The notes: generated by a model not told the origin, from the sequence alone. A DNA stretch of 64,000 nt from Flavobacterium ammonificans (GCF_020886115.1 NZ_AP025185.1:682001-746000), one strand, 5' to 3'. Positions 8,613 through 17,920 are shown, counted from the first letter of the stretch. Translations and numbers: made by a program.

Positions 8613-8942
8613 ATGTCAAATACTTCAGGAAATTCTTTATTAGCACTTTTAACGGGTGCATTAATTGGAGCTGGAATCGGAATTTTGTATGCTCCGGATA
8701 AAGGAACAAAAACTAGAGAAAAAATCAAAGATGGTTTTCAGGATGCTAAAGACGATTTGAAACATAAATTAGACGAAGTTTCAGAACAGTTAAAAAGTAA
8801 GCTGACGCATTCAAAAGATAATTTAGAAGATTCGTTTGAAGATATGGTTTCTAATGTTAGTCATAAAACCGAAGATCTTATTTCTTTTTTAGAACAAAAA
8901 TTAGCCGAACTGAAAGAACAAAATGCTAAGTTTCAAAAATAA
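8613..8942 (+). CDS. YtxH domain protein
   Basis: A 109-residue protein with one N-terminal hydrophobic segment (LLALLTGALIGAGIGILYAPDKG, about 9-31) and the YtxH hallmark GxGIGILYAPxKGxxTR, followed by a long amphipathic charged helix (about 35-105). YtxH proteins are small membrane-anchored proteins induced by general stress in Bacillus; the molecular role is unknown. It begins a tight three-gene set (next starts at 8964 and 9317) that probably acts together at the envelope. Confidence 0.85.
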   Translation: MSNTSGNSLLALLTGALIGAGIGILYAPDKGTKTREKIKDGFQDAKDDLKHKLDEVSEQLKSKLTHSKDNLEDSFEDMVSNVSHKTEDLISFLEQKLAELKEQNAKFQK

Positions 8943-8963
8943 TTGTACCTCAAATCTCAGATT

Positions 8964-9314
8964 ATGGCTTTTGAAGAAATAAAAAATCAAACCGAACAAA
9001 TTCAAGAACACGCAAAAGGCTATCTTGAAACCAATATGGAGTATTACAAGCTTCGTGGTTTTAAAGTTTTAATGCAATCGACTACTATGATTGTTAAATT
9101 CCTTTTGATAGGAATATGTTTGAGTATGGTAATTTTGTTTGGTTCTATTGCTGCAGCATTCGCAATTGGCGCTTATTTAGATAATATTGTTTTAGGATTT
9201 TTATCCGTTGGAGGGTTTTATTTAATCCTATCTTTATTGTTGTTTTTAGTGAAAGACAAGATTGTTGAAGGACCTATTTTAGAGAAATTTTCAACCATCT
9301 TTTTTAATGAATAA
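8964..9314 (+). CDS. small membrane protein, holin-III/DUF1469-like
   Basis: A 116-residue protein: an amphipathic N terminus (MAFEEIKNQTEQIQEHAK), then two strongly hydrophobic helices (about 40-70 and 72-95) and a short charged tail. This two-helix layout is that of the 'phage holin family' (Pfam Phage_holin_3_6) proteins that commonly sit beside YtxH genes in Flavobacteriia. There is no sign of a phage, so a holin function is not implied. The ATG at 8964 is preferred to the TTG at 8943. Confidence 0.65.
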   Translation: MAFEEIKNQTEQIQEHAKGYLETNMEYYKLRGFKVLMQSTTMIVKFLLIGICLSMVILFGSIAAAFAIGAYLDNIVLGFLSVGGFYLILSLLLFLVKDKIVEGPILEKFSTIFFNE

Positions 9315-9316
9315 CC

Positions 9317-9568
9317 ATGGCAAAAAAATATTCCTCTTACGATCAAATCAATGCTGATTTAGAAATGCTAAAGCTGGAGAAAGAAATCCATTTGCAGCAT
9401 ATTTTGTTAAACATTGATAAAACTAAAGAATCGCTTCAGCCTGAAAATTTGTTTCGGGAAGCTTTAGCATCTTTACGATTAAAGCTTTCTAATTCTTACG
9501 GGATGATTTTACAAATCGCTATTCCGTATCTAATCAATTGGCTTATCAATAAAAAAAGAGGCGATTAA
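9317..9568 (+). CDS. conserved small protein of a YtxH operon (DUF6327-like)
   Basis: An 83-residue protein starting 3 bp after its neighbour. It has a charged helical N terminus (SSYDQINADLEMLKLEKEI), a middle segment LQPENLFREALASLR, and a short hydrophobic stretch near the C terminus (ILQIAIPYLINWLI). I recall proteins of this shape as DUF6327 in flavobacteria, but cannot verify that. Position implies a joint role with the YtxH and holin-like proteins. Its stop lies inside the downstream terminator hairpin. Confidence 0.6.
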   Translation: MAKKYSSYDQINADLEMLKLEKEIHLQHILLNIDKTKESLQPENLFREALASLRLKLSNSYGMILQIAIPYLINWLINKKRGD

Positions 9569-9578
9569 GCCTCTTTTT
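9553..9578. terminator. bidirectional terminator between convergent genes
   Basis: Stem AAAAAGAGGC/GCCTCTTTTT (9553-9562 with 9569-9578) with a 6-base loop. The A run on one side and T run on the other let it serve both the YtxH operon on the plus strand and the SPFH gene, which ends at 9581 on the minus strand. It overlaps the last codons of the plus-strand gene. Confidence 0.85.
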
Positions 9579-9580
9579 AT

Positions 9581-10561
9581 TTATTCTTCGTCTTCAGTAG
9601 CGGTTTCTTCTTCACTAATTATTTCTTGAATAACAGGCGTGTCTTTTTTCTTTTTATTTCTACTTTTCATAACTTCTCCCACCTGGTTACTTGCACTAAA
9701 GCTAGCAATCATATTATTTAACATATCGCTACCGGCTTGAGGAGAATTGGGTAATAGAATTAAATTAGAATTAGTGTCAGCCCCAATAGCCTGAAGCGTG
9801 TCGTAATGCTGTGTAACAACGATTAGCGCTGAAGCTTCTTGTGAATTTATACCCACTTTGTTTAACACATCTACACTTTCAACCAAACCTCGAGCAATCT
9901 CCCTTCTTTGATCAGCAATACCTTGTCCTTGTAGTTTTTTACTTTCGGCTTCGGCTTGTGCTTTTGCCACAATTCTAATTCTTGACGCTTCTGCTTCAAA
10001 TTCGGCAACTGTTTTTTCTCTATCTGCAGCATTGATTCGATTCATTGCATTTTTAACTTGAATGTCTGGATCAATGTCGGTTACTAAAGTATTAATAATC
10101 GTATAACCATAGGTTGTCATCGCTTCATTAAGTTCTCTTTTTACAGCGATTGCAATATCGTCTTTTCTTTCAAATACATCGTCTAGTTTTAGTTTGGGAA
10201 CTTCAGCACGAACCACGTCAAAAACATAGGAAGTAATTTGATCGTGCGGATATTCTAATTTATAAAATGCATCATAAACGGTTTCTTTCACTACCATAAA
10301 CTGAACAGAAACTTTAAGCTTAACAAAAACATTGTCCTTGGTTTTGGTTTCGATAATAACATCCAATTGTTGAATCTTAAGGTTGACTCTGCCTGCTATC
10401 CGGTCAATCAAAGGAATTTTTAGTTGAAGACCAGACTGTCTAATACTTAAGAATTTTCCAAAACGTTCAATAATTACTGCGGTTTGTTGTTTCACAGTAA
10501 AAAAAGAAGAAAACAAAATAAAGATGGCAATAAAGCCAAAAATGATTAAAAATGCATTCAT
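9581..10561 (-). CDS. SPFH/band 7 membrane protein
   Basis: A 326-residue stomatin-like protein. One N-terminal membrane helix (about 3-21) is followed by the SPFH domain (about 22-190: QQTAVIIERFGKFLSIRQSGLQLKIPLIDR, VNLKIQQLDV, IINTLVTDIDPD). Then comes an alanine/glutamate-rich coiled coil (RIRIVAKAQAEAESKKLQGQG, ~200-230) and a charged acidic tail. Such proteins oligomerise into membrane scaffolds. The typical NfeD partner gene is not adjacent. The 3' end converges on the YtxH operon. Confidence 0.9.
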   Translation of the reverse strand: MNAFLIIFGFIAIFILFSSFFTVKQQTAVIIERFGKFLSIRQSGLQLKIPLIDRIAGRVNLKIQQLDVIIETKTKDNVFVKLKVSVQFMVVKETVYDAFYKLEYPHDQITSYVFDVVRAEVPKLKLDDVFERKDDIAIAVKRELNEAMTTYGYTIINTLVTDIDPDIQVKNAMNRINAADREKTVAEFEAEASRIRIVAKAQAEAESKKLQGQGIADQRREIARGLVESVDVLNKVGINSQEASALIVVTQHYDTLQAIGADTNSNLILLPNSPQAGSDMLNNMIASFSASNQVGEVMKSRNKKKKDTPVIQEIISEEETATEDEE

Positions 10562-10601
10562 AATATAAAGATTGGGTTAATAATGATTAAATGTACAAAA
10601 A

Positions 10602-10623
10602 AAAGCCTCTATAAAGAGGCTTT
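10602..10623 (-). terminator. terminator of gltX
   Basis: Stem AAAGCCTCT/AGAGGCTTT with a 4-base loop; on the minus strand it is followed by a run of eight Ts (10597-10604). It lies 5 bp beyond the gltX stop. Confidence 0.88.
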
Positions 10624-10627
10624 GATT

Positions 10628-12133
10628 TTATAATGTTGCTATTGCTTTTTGAATTCGTTGAATGGTTTCTTGTTTTCCAACCAATTCAGCAATGTCAAAT
10701 AAGTGAGGCCCTTTCAAAGCGCCCACTAAACTCAAACGGAAAGGCTGCATTATTTTTCCCATTCCAATTTCGTTTGCCGTCATCCATTCTTTTACAACAG
10801 TTTCTATTGTTGTAGCAGTAAAGTCTGGAATCCCGTCTAAAACAGCAATTAAATTTTGCATTAAAGCAGGCGTTTCCTCTTTCCAATTTTTAGCTGCTTT
10901 TTCATCATACGAACTTGGCGCTTCAAAAAAGTAGTCACTCAATTCCCAAAATTCCGACACAAAATGCGCACGTTCTTTTATTAAAGAAACAATGGTAATT
11001 AATTTATTTTCTTCAATTGTAATTCCTTTTTCTTTCAAAATAGGAGAGAAGGCTTTCGCCAAATCAACATCGGACTGTTGCATCAAATACTGGTGATTGA
11101 ACCATTTATTTTTTTCAGGATCAAATTTAGCTCCCGCTTTATGCACTCGATTCAAATCAAAATTTTGCACTAATTCCTCCAATGAAAACAATTCTTTTTC
11201 AGTTCCGTCGTTCCATCCCAATAGTGCTAAAAAGTTAACCACAGCTTCTGGGAAAAATCCTTTTTCTCTGTAACCCGACGAAATCCCCTCTTCGGTTTTC
11301 CATTCCAAAGGAAATACAGGGAATCCCATTTTGTCGCCATCTCTTTTAGATAATTTCCCGTTTCCAATAGGTTTTAGAATTAATGGTAAATGAGCAAATT
11401 CTGGCGTATCCCATCCAAAGGCACGGTACAACAAAACGTGTAACGGCATAGAAGGCAACCATTCCTCGCCACGAATAACGTGTGAGGTTTCCATCAAATG
11501 ATCGTCTACAATATTTGCTAAGTGATACGTTGGCATTCCGTCACTTTTGAATAATACTTTATCGTCTAACAAATTCGTTTCAAATTTTACGTCTCCACGA
11601 ATGATGTCTTTTAGATGCAAAGTTTCATTTACCGGAGTTTTAAAACGAATAACATAATCTTCTCCTGCAGCGATTCTTTTTTCGGTTGCTTCTTCAGAAA
11701 GCACTAACGAAGTATCTAATTTTTCTCTATTGTGATGATTGTAGATAAATGTTTTTCCTTGTTCTTCGTGTTGTTTTCTATGTGCGTCCAAAGCTTCTGC
11801 CGTATCAAATGCATAATAGGCATTTCCTGAATTAATCAATTGATCTGCATAGTGTTGGTATAATTCTTTTCTTTCGCTTTGGCGATAAGGACCAAATTTT
11901 TCATTCTTTCCAACCGTTTCATCTGGAGCTATTCCCAACCAATTAAGTGCTTCCAAAATATATTCTTCGGCTCCTGGAACAAAACGATTTTGATCGGTAT
12001 CTTCAATTCGTAAGAAGAAAGTTCCGTTATTTTTCTTAGCAAACAAATAATTAAATAAGGCGGTACGAACCCCACCGATATGTAAAGGTCCTGTTGGACT
12101 AGGTGCAAAACGCACACGAATTGGCTTTGACAT
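10628..12133 (-). CDS. gltX: glutamyl-tRNA synthetase
   Basis: Charges tRNA-Glu. The 501-residue class I enzyme begins MSKPIRVRFAPSPTGPLHIGG, containing the HIGH-type motif, then FFLRIEDTDQNRF, the GEEWLPSMPLH segment and the KMSKS motif as KLSKRDG. The C-terminal helical anticodon-binding half is complete. The ATG at 12133 is chosen over 12178 because the extra upstream residues are lysine-rich and match nothing, and the -7 word TATATTTG (12164-12171, minus) lies between the two starts. Confidence 0.96.
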   Translation of the reverse strand: MSKPIRVRFAPSPTGPLHIGGVRTALFNYLFAKKNNGTFFLRIEDTDQNRFVPGAEEYILEALNWLGIAPDETVGKNEKFGPYRQSERKELYQHYADQLINSGNAYYAFDTAEALDAHRKQHEEQGKTFIYNHHNREKLDTSLVLSEEATEKRIAAGEDYVIRFKTPVNETLHLKDIIRGDVKFETNLLDDKVLFKSDGMPTYHLANIVDDHLMETSHVIRGEEWLPSMPLHVLLYRAFGWDTPEFAHLPLILKPIGNGKLSKRDGDKMGFPVFPLEWKTEEGISSGYREKGFFPEAVVNFLALLGWNDGTEKELFSLEELVQNFDLNRVHKAGAKFDPEKNKWFNHQYLMQQSDVDLAKAFSPILKEKGITIEENKLITIVSLIKERAHFVSEFWELSDYFFEAPSSYDEKAAKNWKEETPALMQNLIAVLDGIPDFTATTIETVVKEWMTANEIGMGKIMQPFRLSLVGALKGPHLFDIAELVGKQETIQRIQKAIATL

Positions 12134-12163
12134 GATAGCTTTTTTTATCTTTTTATTCTTGTG

Positions 12164-12171
12164 CAAATATA
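12164..12171 (-). promoter_or_regulatory. -7 element for gltX
   Basis: On the minus strand TATATTTG followed by CAC matches TAnnTTTG, about 30 bp upstream of the gltX ATG. No TTG at the usual -33 distance is obvious. Confidence 0.55.
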
Positions 12172-12264
12172 GCTTCAAATTACTTGATATTTTGATTGAA
12201 TTTTTAACAGCGTTGTATTCTTATAAATTGTTACTTTTATTGGTTAAAAACAAACCGCTCGTAT

Positions 12265-15200
12265 TTGTCAACAGAAGGAATTATATATCAGAAATTAGAA
12301 GCTTTCATTAGGAAGTTTTACACCAATGAATTGATAAAGGGAACTATCTTCTTTTTCGGTTTGGGATTACTGTATTTTATTTTCACTTTAAGTATTGAAT
12401 TATTTCTTTGGCTACAGCCAATAGGACGTACTTTTTTGTTTTGGTTGTTTGTTTTGGTTGAATTAGTTTTATTAATACGGTTCATCTTGTTGCCGACCTT
12501 TAAGTTGGTTAAACTACAAAAGGGAATCGATTATCAACAAGCTTCTGAGATCATTGGGAGCCATTTTAACGAAGTGGGGGACAAGCTGACCAACTTTCTT
12601 CAGTTGGCACAAAACAAAGAGCAATCTGAATTGTTATTGGCATCTATTCAACAAAAATCAATCGAGTTACAACCTATTCCGTTTACTAAGGCTGTTAATT
12701 TTAAAGCTAATAAAAAGTATTTGCCTTGGGCAATGGTGCCATTGGTTTGTATTTTGACGTTTTACGCAACTGGCAACGGAACCCTTCTTTCTCAAAGCCT
12801 TGACAGAGTAGTACATTATACTTCGCCGTTTGCGCCGCCAGCACCATTTCAATTTAAAATTTTGAATACTTCTTTAACCACCGAAGAGAATAAAGATTTT
12901 ACAATTCGGGTGAGAACTGAAGGAAAAGTGATTCCCGAGAAAACAATGATTTTTTTCAATAACGAAAGTTATTATATGGAATCTGTTCGCCCGGGAGAGT
13001 TTGAATTTAAAATAACCAATCCCACAAATGACTTGAATTTTCATTTAGAAGCCAATGAAGTTAGTTCCAACGAGCATCAATTAAAAGTTGTTGCAGTGCC
13101 TTCAATCACTAATTTTGAAATGCAGTTGCGTTACCCGTCTTATTTAAAAAAGAAATCTGAAATTATTCAAGGAACAGGTAATGCGATTATTCCCGAAGGC
13201 ACCCAAGTAATTTGGAAAATAATCGCCAAGGCTACACAAAAAATGGTTTGGAAAAGGGCGTCAACTGAGGTTTCTTTTACTAAGCAAGGAAATCAATTTG
13301 TTTTGTCTAAGAATATTCTTCAAAATACAGATTATCAGATTAGTAGTTCTAATTCTACTGTAAATCAGCACGAAAAGCTGAATTATCAATTAGCGGTTGT
13401 GAAAGATCAGTTTCCTACCATTCAAGTAAACCCCGCTCCAGATAGCTTGAAGTTAGGGACAAATTATTATGTAGGCCAAATTGCAGACGATTACGGTTTG
13501 TCAAAGCTACAAATAGTATATTATCAAAAAGACAATCCCACTAATGCTAAACGTGGAACCATCGCAATTAAGTCAGCAGCTTTTGACCAATTTATTTTTT
13601 CTTTTCCTAGTAATTTACCGGTTCAATCAGGAATTGTGTATGAGTATTATTTTGAGGTTTTTGATAATGACGCATTACACCAATTTAAGAGCACTAAGAC
13701 GTCTATTTTTTCTTCTCGTTTAGCTACGACAGAAGAGAAAGAAGAGCAATCCTTACAACAACAAAATGAAAACACGAATAGACTAGAGAAGTCACTCAAG
13801 TCTCAAGAAAAGCAATTGTCCGAATTGGATAAATTGAAAAAATTAGGCAAAGAAAAAAACGAGTTTGAATTCAAAGAACAACAACAAGTAGCCGATTTCT
13901 TAAAGCGTCAAAAAAGTCAAGAACAAATGATGCGGGAATTTGCTGAAAAGATGAAAGACAACTTAGAAAATTTTAAGTCGGAACAGAAAGATCCTTTAAA
14001 AGAAGATTTAGTAAAACGTTTAGAAAAGGCGGCTCAAGAATCCGATAAAAACAAAAAGTTGTTAGACGAACTTCAAAAGTTAAATGATAAAATTGGAGCA
14101 GAGGAGTTGCTTCAAAAACTAGACAATTACAAACAGCAAAGTAAAAACCAAACTAAAAATTTAGCGCAATTGGTAGAGCTTACTAAGCGATTTTATGTAG
14201 AGAAGAAAGCGGAACAACTAGCCAATAAATTAGACCAACTTTCTAACCAACAAGAGCAGTTATCCAATAAAGGGAAAGATAACAAATCTGACAAGCAGGA
14301 GGATATTAATTCTGCCTTTGATAAAATTCAAAAAGAATTGAAGGAGCTTCAAAAAGACAATAAAGAATTAAAATCACCATTGGACTTACCAAAAGAAGAG
14401 GCTAAAGAAAAAAGCATTGATGAGGATTTGAAAAAAGCGCTAAACGAATTACAACAAAACAACACTCTAAAAGCGCAATCCAAGCAAAAAGCTGCGGTTA
14501 AAAAAATGAAAGAAATGTCTCAAGAAATGAAAGAGAGTATGGAGTCATCTGAGATGGAACAATTGCAGGAAGATGTAAAAATGTTGCGCCAAATCACAGA
14601 TAATCTTTTAGCATTTTCTAATGCCCAAGAAGCGGTAATGAAACAATTTAAATCCACAAAATCAACTTCTCCTTCATTCAATAAAAACTTAAAAATCCAA
14701 CAAAATTTAAAACAGCAATTCAAACATATTGATGATAGTTTATTTGCGATGTCTTTGCGCAATCCTAAATTTGCCGAAGATATTACTAAGCAAGTGGGTA
14801 ATGTTGAATATAACATTAACAATGCTATTGAATCACTAACAAATTCTCGTTTTGCCAAGGGTGTTTCACACCAACAATTTGCAGTTTCAAGTGCTAATAT
14901 TCTTGCAGATCGTTTGAGCGATGAGTTGTTCAATATGCAAATGTCTTTATCTGGAATGAGCAGTGGAAAACCTAAACATGGACAAGGACAAGGAATGCAA
15001 TTGCCAGATATCATCAAAAAACAACAAGGTCTAGGCGAACAAATGAAGCAAGGGATGAGAGAAAACGGACAAGAAGGTAAGTCAGGCAAACCACAAAAAA
15101 ATGGTCAAAATGGCGAACAAGGTGAAGATGATGCAGAATCCATTATGCGAATTTACAAAGAGCAACGCAAGCTCAGGGATGCTTTAGAAGGCGAGTTAGA

Positions 15201-15534
15201 AAAACAAGGATTGGGCAGTAAGGGGCAGTCGGCTTTAGAGCAAATGAAGCAATTAGAAAAGCAATTGTTAAACAAAGGCTTTAAGAATGAAACCATTCAA
15301 AAAGCAACGAATATTCAGCAAGAATTATTAAAGTTAAATACGGCACTACAACAACAAGGAGAAGACAATAAGCGTGAATCAGAAACGAATAAAAAGCAAT
15401 TCTCAAACCCCGCTAAAGGTCTACCTAAGCCTTTGTTAGAATATTTGAATAGCATTGAAATATTAAATAGACAATCCTTACCTTTGCGCTCGAATTTTAA
15501 TAAAAAGGTTCAAAATTATTTTAATAAAAAATGA
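12265..15534 (+). CDS. DUF4175 family large membrane/coiled-coil protein
   Basis: A 1089-residue protein with three predicted membrane helices (about 25-47, 54-75 and 154-172), an extracytoplasmic beta-rich region (~190-480: NKDFTIRVRTEG, LRYPSYLKKKSE), and a very long glutamine/lysine-rich coiled coil (~490-800). The C-terminal part has a GQGQGMQLP low-complexity segment and QSLPLRSNFNKKVQNYF. This matches the DUF4175 proteins of Bacteroidota; function unknown. The start appears to be the TTG at 12265, as no ATG lies near the N-terminal membrane helix. The stop overlaps the ybeY start by 4 bases, implying coupled translation. Confidence 0.85.
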   Translation: MSTEGIIYQKLEAFIRKFYTNELIKGTIFFFGLGLLYFIFTLSIELFLWLQPIGRTFLFWLFVLVELVLLIRFILLPTFKLVKLQKGIDYQQASEIIGSHFNEVGDKLTNFLQLAQNKEQSELLLASIQQKSIELQPIPFTKAVNFKANKKYLPWAMVPLVCILTFYATGNGTLLSQSLDRVVHYTSPFAPPAPFQFKILNTSLTTEENKDFTIRVRTEGKVIPEKTMIFFNNESYYMESVRPGEFEFKITNPTNDLNFHLEANEVSSNEHQLKVVAVPSITNFEMQLRYPSYLKKKSEIIQGTGNAIIPEGTQVIWKIIAKATQKMVWKRASTEVSFTKQGNQFVLSKNILQNTDYQISSSNSTVNQHEKLNYQLAVVKDQFPTIQVNPAPDSLKLGTNYYVGQIADDYGLSKLQIVYYQKDNPTNAKRGTIAIKSAAFDQFIFSFPSNLPVQSGIVYEYYFEVFDNDALHQFKSTKTSIFSSRLATTEEKEEQSLQQQNENTNRLEKSLKSQEKQLSELDKLKKLGKEKNEFEFKEQQQVADFLKRQKSQEQMMREFAEKMKDNLENFKSEQKDPLKEDLVKRLEKAAQESDKNKKLLDELQKLNDKIGAEELLQKLDNYKQQSKNQTKNLAQLVELTKRFYVEKKAEQLANKLDQLSNQQEQLSNKGKDNKSDKQEDINSAFDKIQKELKELQKDNKELKSPLDLPKEEAKEKSIDEDLKKALNELQQNNTLKAQSKQKAAVKKMKEMSQEMKESMESSEMEQLQEDVKMLRQITDNLLAFSNAQEAVMKQFKSTKSTSPSFNKNLKIQQNLKQQFKHIDDSLFAMSLRNPKFAEDITKQVGNVEYNINNAIESLTNSRFAKGVSHQQFAVSSANILADRLSDELFNMQMSLSGMSSGKPKHGQGQGMQLPDIIKKQQGLGEQMKQGMRENGQEGKSGKPQKNGQNGEQGEDDAESIMRIYKEQRKLRDALEGELEKQGLGSKGQSALEQMKQLEKQLLNKGFKNETIQKATNIQQELLKLNTALQQQGEDNKRESETNKKQFSNPAKGLPKPLLEYLNSIEILNRQSLPLRSNFNKKVQNYFNKK

Positions 15535-15950
15535 TCGATTTCAATTACGAAACCAACTTTACTTTAGAGAATGAAGAGGCTATTTCCTCTTGGTTGTCTC
15601 AAGTAATTGTTTCAGAAAATAAGAAGGAAGGAGAGATTAATTATATCTTTTGTGATGATGAGTATCTTTTAAAAATCAATTTAGAATATCTCAATCACGA
15701 TACGTTAACCGACATCATTAGCTTCGATTATTCGATGGGGAATGAGTTAAACGGTGATATTTTTGTTTCGGTCGAAAGAGTTCAAGACAACGCAAATGAT
15801 TTCAAGGTTTCGTTTGAAGAAGAGCTAAAACGCGTATTGGTTCACGGTGTGTTACACTACTGTGGTTATAAAGACAAAACAGAAGCTGACGAGCAATTAA
15901 TGCGGTCTAAAGAAGACGAAAAATTAGCAATGTTTCACGTGGAACAATAA
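15531..15950 (+). CDS. ybeY: endoribonuclease YbeY
   Basis: A 139-residue metal-dependent RNase needed for 16S rRNA 3'-end maturation and ribosome quality control. Visible family features are the NHDTLTDIISFDYS segment, GDIFVSVERVQDNA, and the zinc site in HGVLHYCGYKDKT, where the canonical final DH is replaced as in many Bacteroidota sequences. The start overlaps the stop of the DUF4175 gene. The last six codons, encoding MFHVEQ, are themselves a parS-like site (15931-15946), so the protein C terminus is fixed by a chromosome-segregation sequence. Confidence 0.93.
   Translation: MIDFNYETNFTLENEEAISSWLSQVIVSENKKEGEINYIFCDDEYLLKINLEYLNHDTLTDIISFDYSMGNELNGDIFVSVERVQDNANDFKVSFEEELKRVLVHGVLHYCGYKDKTEADEQLMRSKEDEKLAMFHVEQ
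15931..15946 (+). other. parS: parS-like site 1 (inside ybeY)
   Basis: TGTTTCACGTGGAACA matches the ParB-binding consensus TGTTNCACGTGAAACA read from the other strand. It falls in the last codons of ybeY. In ParABS systems these 16-bp sites near the origin nucleate ParB. parA and parB are not in the window. Confidence 0.85.
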
Positions 15951-15976
15951 TTAATTTTTTTAAATCACAATCAAGA

Positions 15977-15992
15977 TGTTTCACGTGGAACA
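15977..15992 (+). other. parS: parS-like site 2 (ybeY-mnmG spacer)
   Basis: An identical 16-mer TGTTTCACGTGGAACA, same orientation as site 1 and 46 bp further on, in the 96-bp spacer before mnmG. The spacing is about 4.4 helical turns. Confidence 0.87.
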
Positions 15993-16046
15993 TCTACAAA
16001 TATATTCAATTCACAATCCTGTTATAAGGGTTAAATCAATAAGAAA

Positions 16047-17918
16047 ATGTTTTTAAACGAGTATGATGTAATTGTTGTGGGTGCGGGTCACGCAGGGTGT
16101 GAAGCTGCTGCTGCTGCTGCAAATCTAGGTTCTACAACCCTGTTGGTTACAATGAGTTTGCAGAACATAGCGCAAATGTCTTGCAACCCTGCTATGGGAG
16201 GAATTGCAAAAGGGCAGATTGTTCGCGAGATTGATGCTCTAGGTGGGTATTCTGGAATTGTTTCCGACAGAACAGCGATACAGTTTAAAATGCTAAATAA
16301 ATCTAAAGGACCGGCGATGTGGTCTCCGCGAGTGCAGAGTGATAGAATGCGTTTTTCGGAAGAATGGAGAATGATGTTGGAAGCAACTCCCAATCTCGAT
16401 TTTTACCAAGAAATGGTGAGCGGATTGATTATCGAAAACGGTAAAATTTTAGGTGTTAGAACATCTCTTGGAATAGAGATTAAATCCAAATCTGTGGTCT
16501 TAACTAATGGAACTTTCTTAAACGGATTAATTCATATTGGAGAAAAACAATTTGGTGGAGGGAGAGCGGGAGAGAGTGCTTCTTTTGGAATTACAGAGGA
16601 TTTAGTTAAGGCAGGTTTTCAAGCGGGAAGAATGAAAACAGGAACTCCTCCGCGTGTGGACGGACGTTCGTTGGACTATTCAAAAATGAATGAAGAAAAA
16701 GGGGATGCAAAACCGGATAAGTTTTCATATTCAGACATAACAGCTCCATTGATTCATCAAAGGTCTTGTCATATGACGTACACTTCCTTAGATGTGCACG
16801 ATATCTTAAGAGAAGGCTTTGATCGTTCGCCAATGTTTAATGGTCGAATTAAGAGTTTAGGACCGCGATATTGTCCTTCTATCGAAGATAAAATCAATCG
16901 TTTTGCCGATAAAGAAAGACACCAATTGTTTGTTGAACCAGAAGGGTGGAAAACTTGCGAAGTATATGTAAACGGGTTCTCTACTTCTTTACCAGAAGAC
17001 ATTCAGTTTAAAGCATTGAGTTCAGTAGCGGGATTTGAAAAAGTGAAATTTTTACGTCCTGGTTATGCTATTGAATACGATTATTTTCCTCCAACGCAAT
17101 TGAAACACACCTTAGAAACGAAGTTGGTAGAAGGCTTGTATTTTGCTGGACAAATTAATGGAACTACAGGATATGAAGAAGCGGCTTCCCAAGGATTAAT
17201 GGCGGGTATTAATGCGCATTTAAAAGTGCATGAAAAAGCGCCTTTAATTTTAAAAAGAGACGAAGCATATATAGGAGTTTTAATTGATGATTTGATTACC
17301 AAAGGAACCGAAGAGCCGTATCGAATGTTTACTTCTCGTGCCGAATATAGAACTTTATTGCGCCAAGATAATGCCGATTTTAGATTGACGCCTATGTCGT
17401 ATGAGATAGGCTTAGCTTCTGAAGTACGTTTACGTCGAATGGAATTTAAGTTAAACGAGTCAGAAAAAATGGTAAGTTTTTTCAAAGAAACTAGCGTTTC
17501 TGTTGCCGAAACAAACCCAATTTTAGAAGCAAAAGAGACGGCGCCGATTACGCAAGGAGACAAGATGTTTAAGATATTTTCTCGACCACAAATTGATTTG
17601 GAAGACATGTTGCGTTTTGAAAAAGTTAAAACATATATTGAAGAAAACAATCTAGATCAAGAGATTTTGGAACAAGCTGAAATTCAAGTGAAGTATTCGG
17701 GCTATATTGAAAAGGAAAGAAATAACGCGGATAAATTAACGCGTTTAGAAGAAGTTAAAATTCCGGAAGACTTTGATTATAATAAAATCAAATCAATGTC
17801 AATCGAAGCGAAACAAAAGTTAAGCAAGATCAGACCTGCAACTATTGCGCAAGCATCTCGAATAAGCGGAGTGTCGCCGAGCGATGTTTCGGTGCTGTTG
17901 ATTTATATGGGAAGATAA
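16047..17918 (+). CDS. mnmG: tRNA uridine-5-carboxymethylaminomethyl modification protein MnmG (GidA)
   Basis: With MnmE it installs the cmnm5 group on wobble uridine 34 of several tRNAs, using FAD and a folate carrier. The 623-residue protein has the N-terminal dinucleotide fold VVGAGHAGCEAA, then SCNPAMGGIAKGQIVREIDALGG, GGGRAGE, RMKTGTPPRVDGRS, GYAIEYDYFPP, GLYFAGQINGTTGYEEAA and the C-terminal helical domain ending VLLIYMGR. Length is normal (~620-630). Genes of this family often lie near the chromosome origin, which fits the three parS-like sites around it. Confidence 0.97.
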   Translation: MFLNEYDVIVVGAGHAGCEAAAAAANLGSTTLLVTMSLQNIAQMSCNPAMGGIAKGQIVREIDALGGYSGIVSDRTAIQFKMLNKSKGPAMWSPRVQSDRMRFSEEWRMMLEATPNLDFYQEMVSGLIIENGKILGVRTSLGIEIKSKSVVLTNGTFLNGLIHIGEKQFGGGRAGESASFGITEDLVKAGFQAGRMKTGTPPRVDGRSLDYSKMNEEKGDAKPDKFSYSDITAPLIHQRSCHMTYTSLDVHDILREGFDRSPMFNGRIKSLGPRYCPSIEDKINRFADKERHQLFVEPEGWKTCEVYVNGFSTSLPEDIQFKALSSVAGFEKVKFLRPGYAIEYDYFPPTQLKHTLETKLVEGLYFAGQINGTTGYEEAASQGLMAGINAHLKVHEKAPLILKRDEAYIGVLIDDLITKGTEEPYRMFTSRAEYRTLLRQDNADFRLTPMSYEIGLASEVRLRRMEFKLNESEKMVSFFKETSVSVAETNPILEAKETAPITQGDKMFKIFSRPQIDLEDMLRFEKVKTYIEENNLDQEILEQAEIQVKYSGYIEKERNNADKLTRLEEVKIPEDFDYNKIKSMSIEAKQKLSKIRPATIAQASRISGVSPSDVSVLLIYMGR

Positions 17919-17920
17919 AT

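Noticed and set aside
8964..9314. Phage holin, suggesting a prophage
   Set aside because: The two-helix protein resembles a holin family only in shape; it sits in a YtxH operon and no other phage gene is nearby.
14520..15089. 189-residue antisense ORF rich in Cys
   Set aside because: It lies entirely opposite the coiled-coil coding part of the DUF4175 gene and reflects that gene's codon composition.
17081..17650. 189-residue antisense ORF inside mnmG
   Set aside because: Shadow of a clearly conserved gene; no recognisable motif or promoter.
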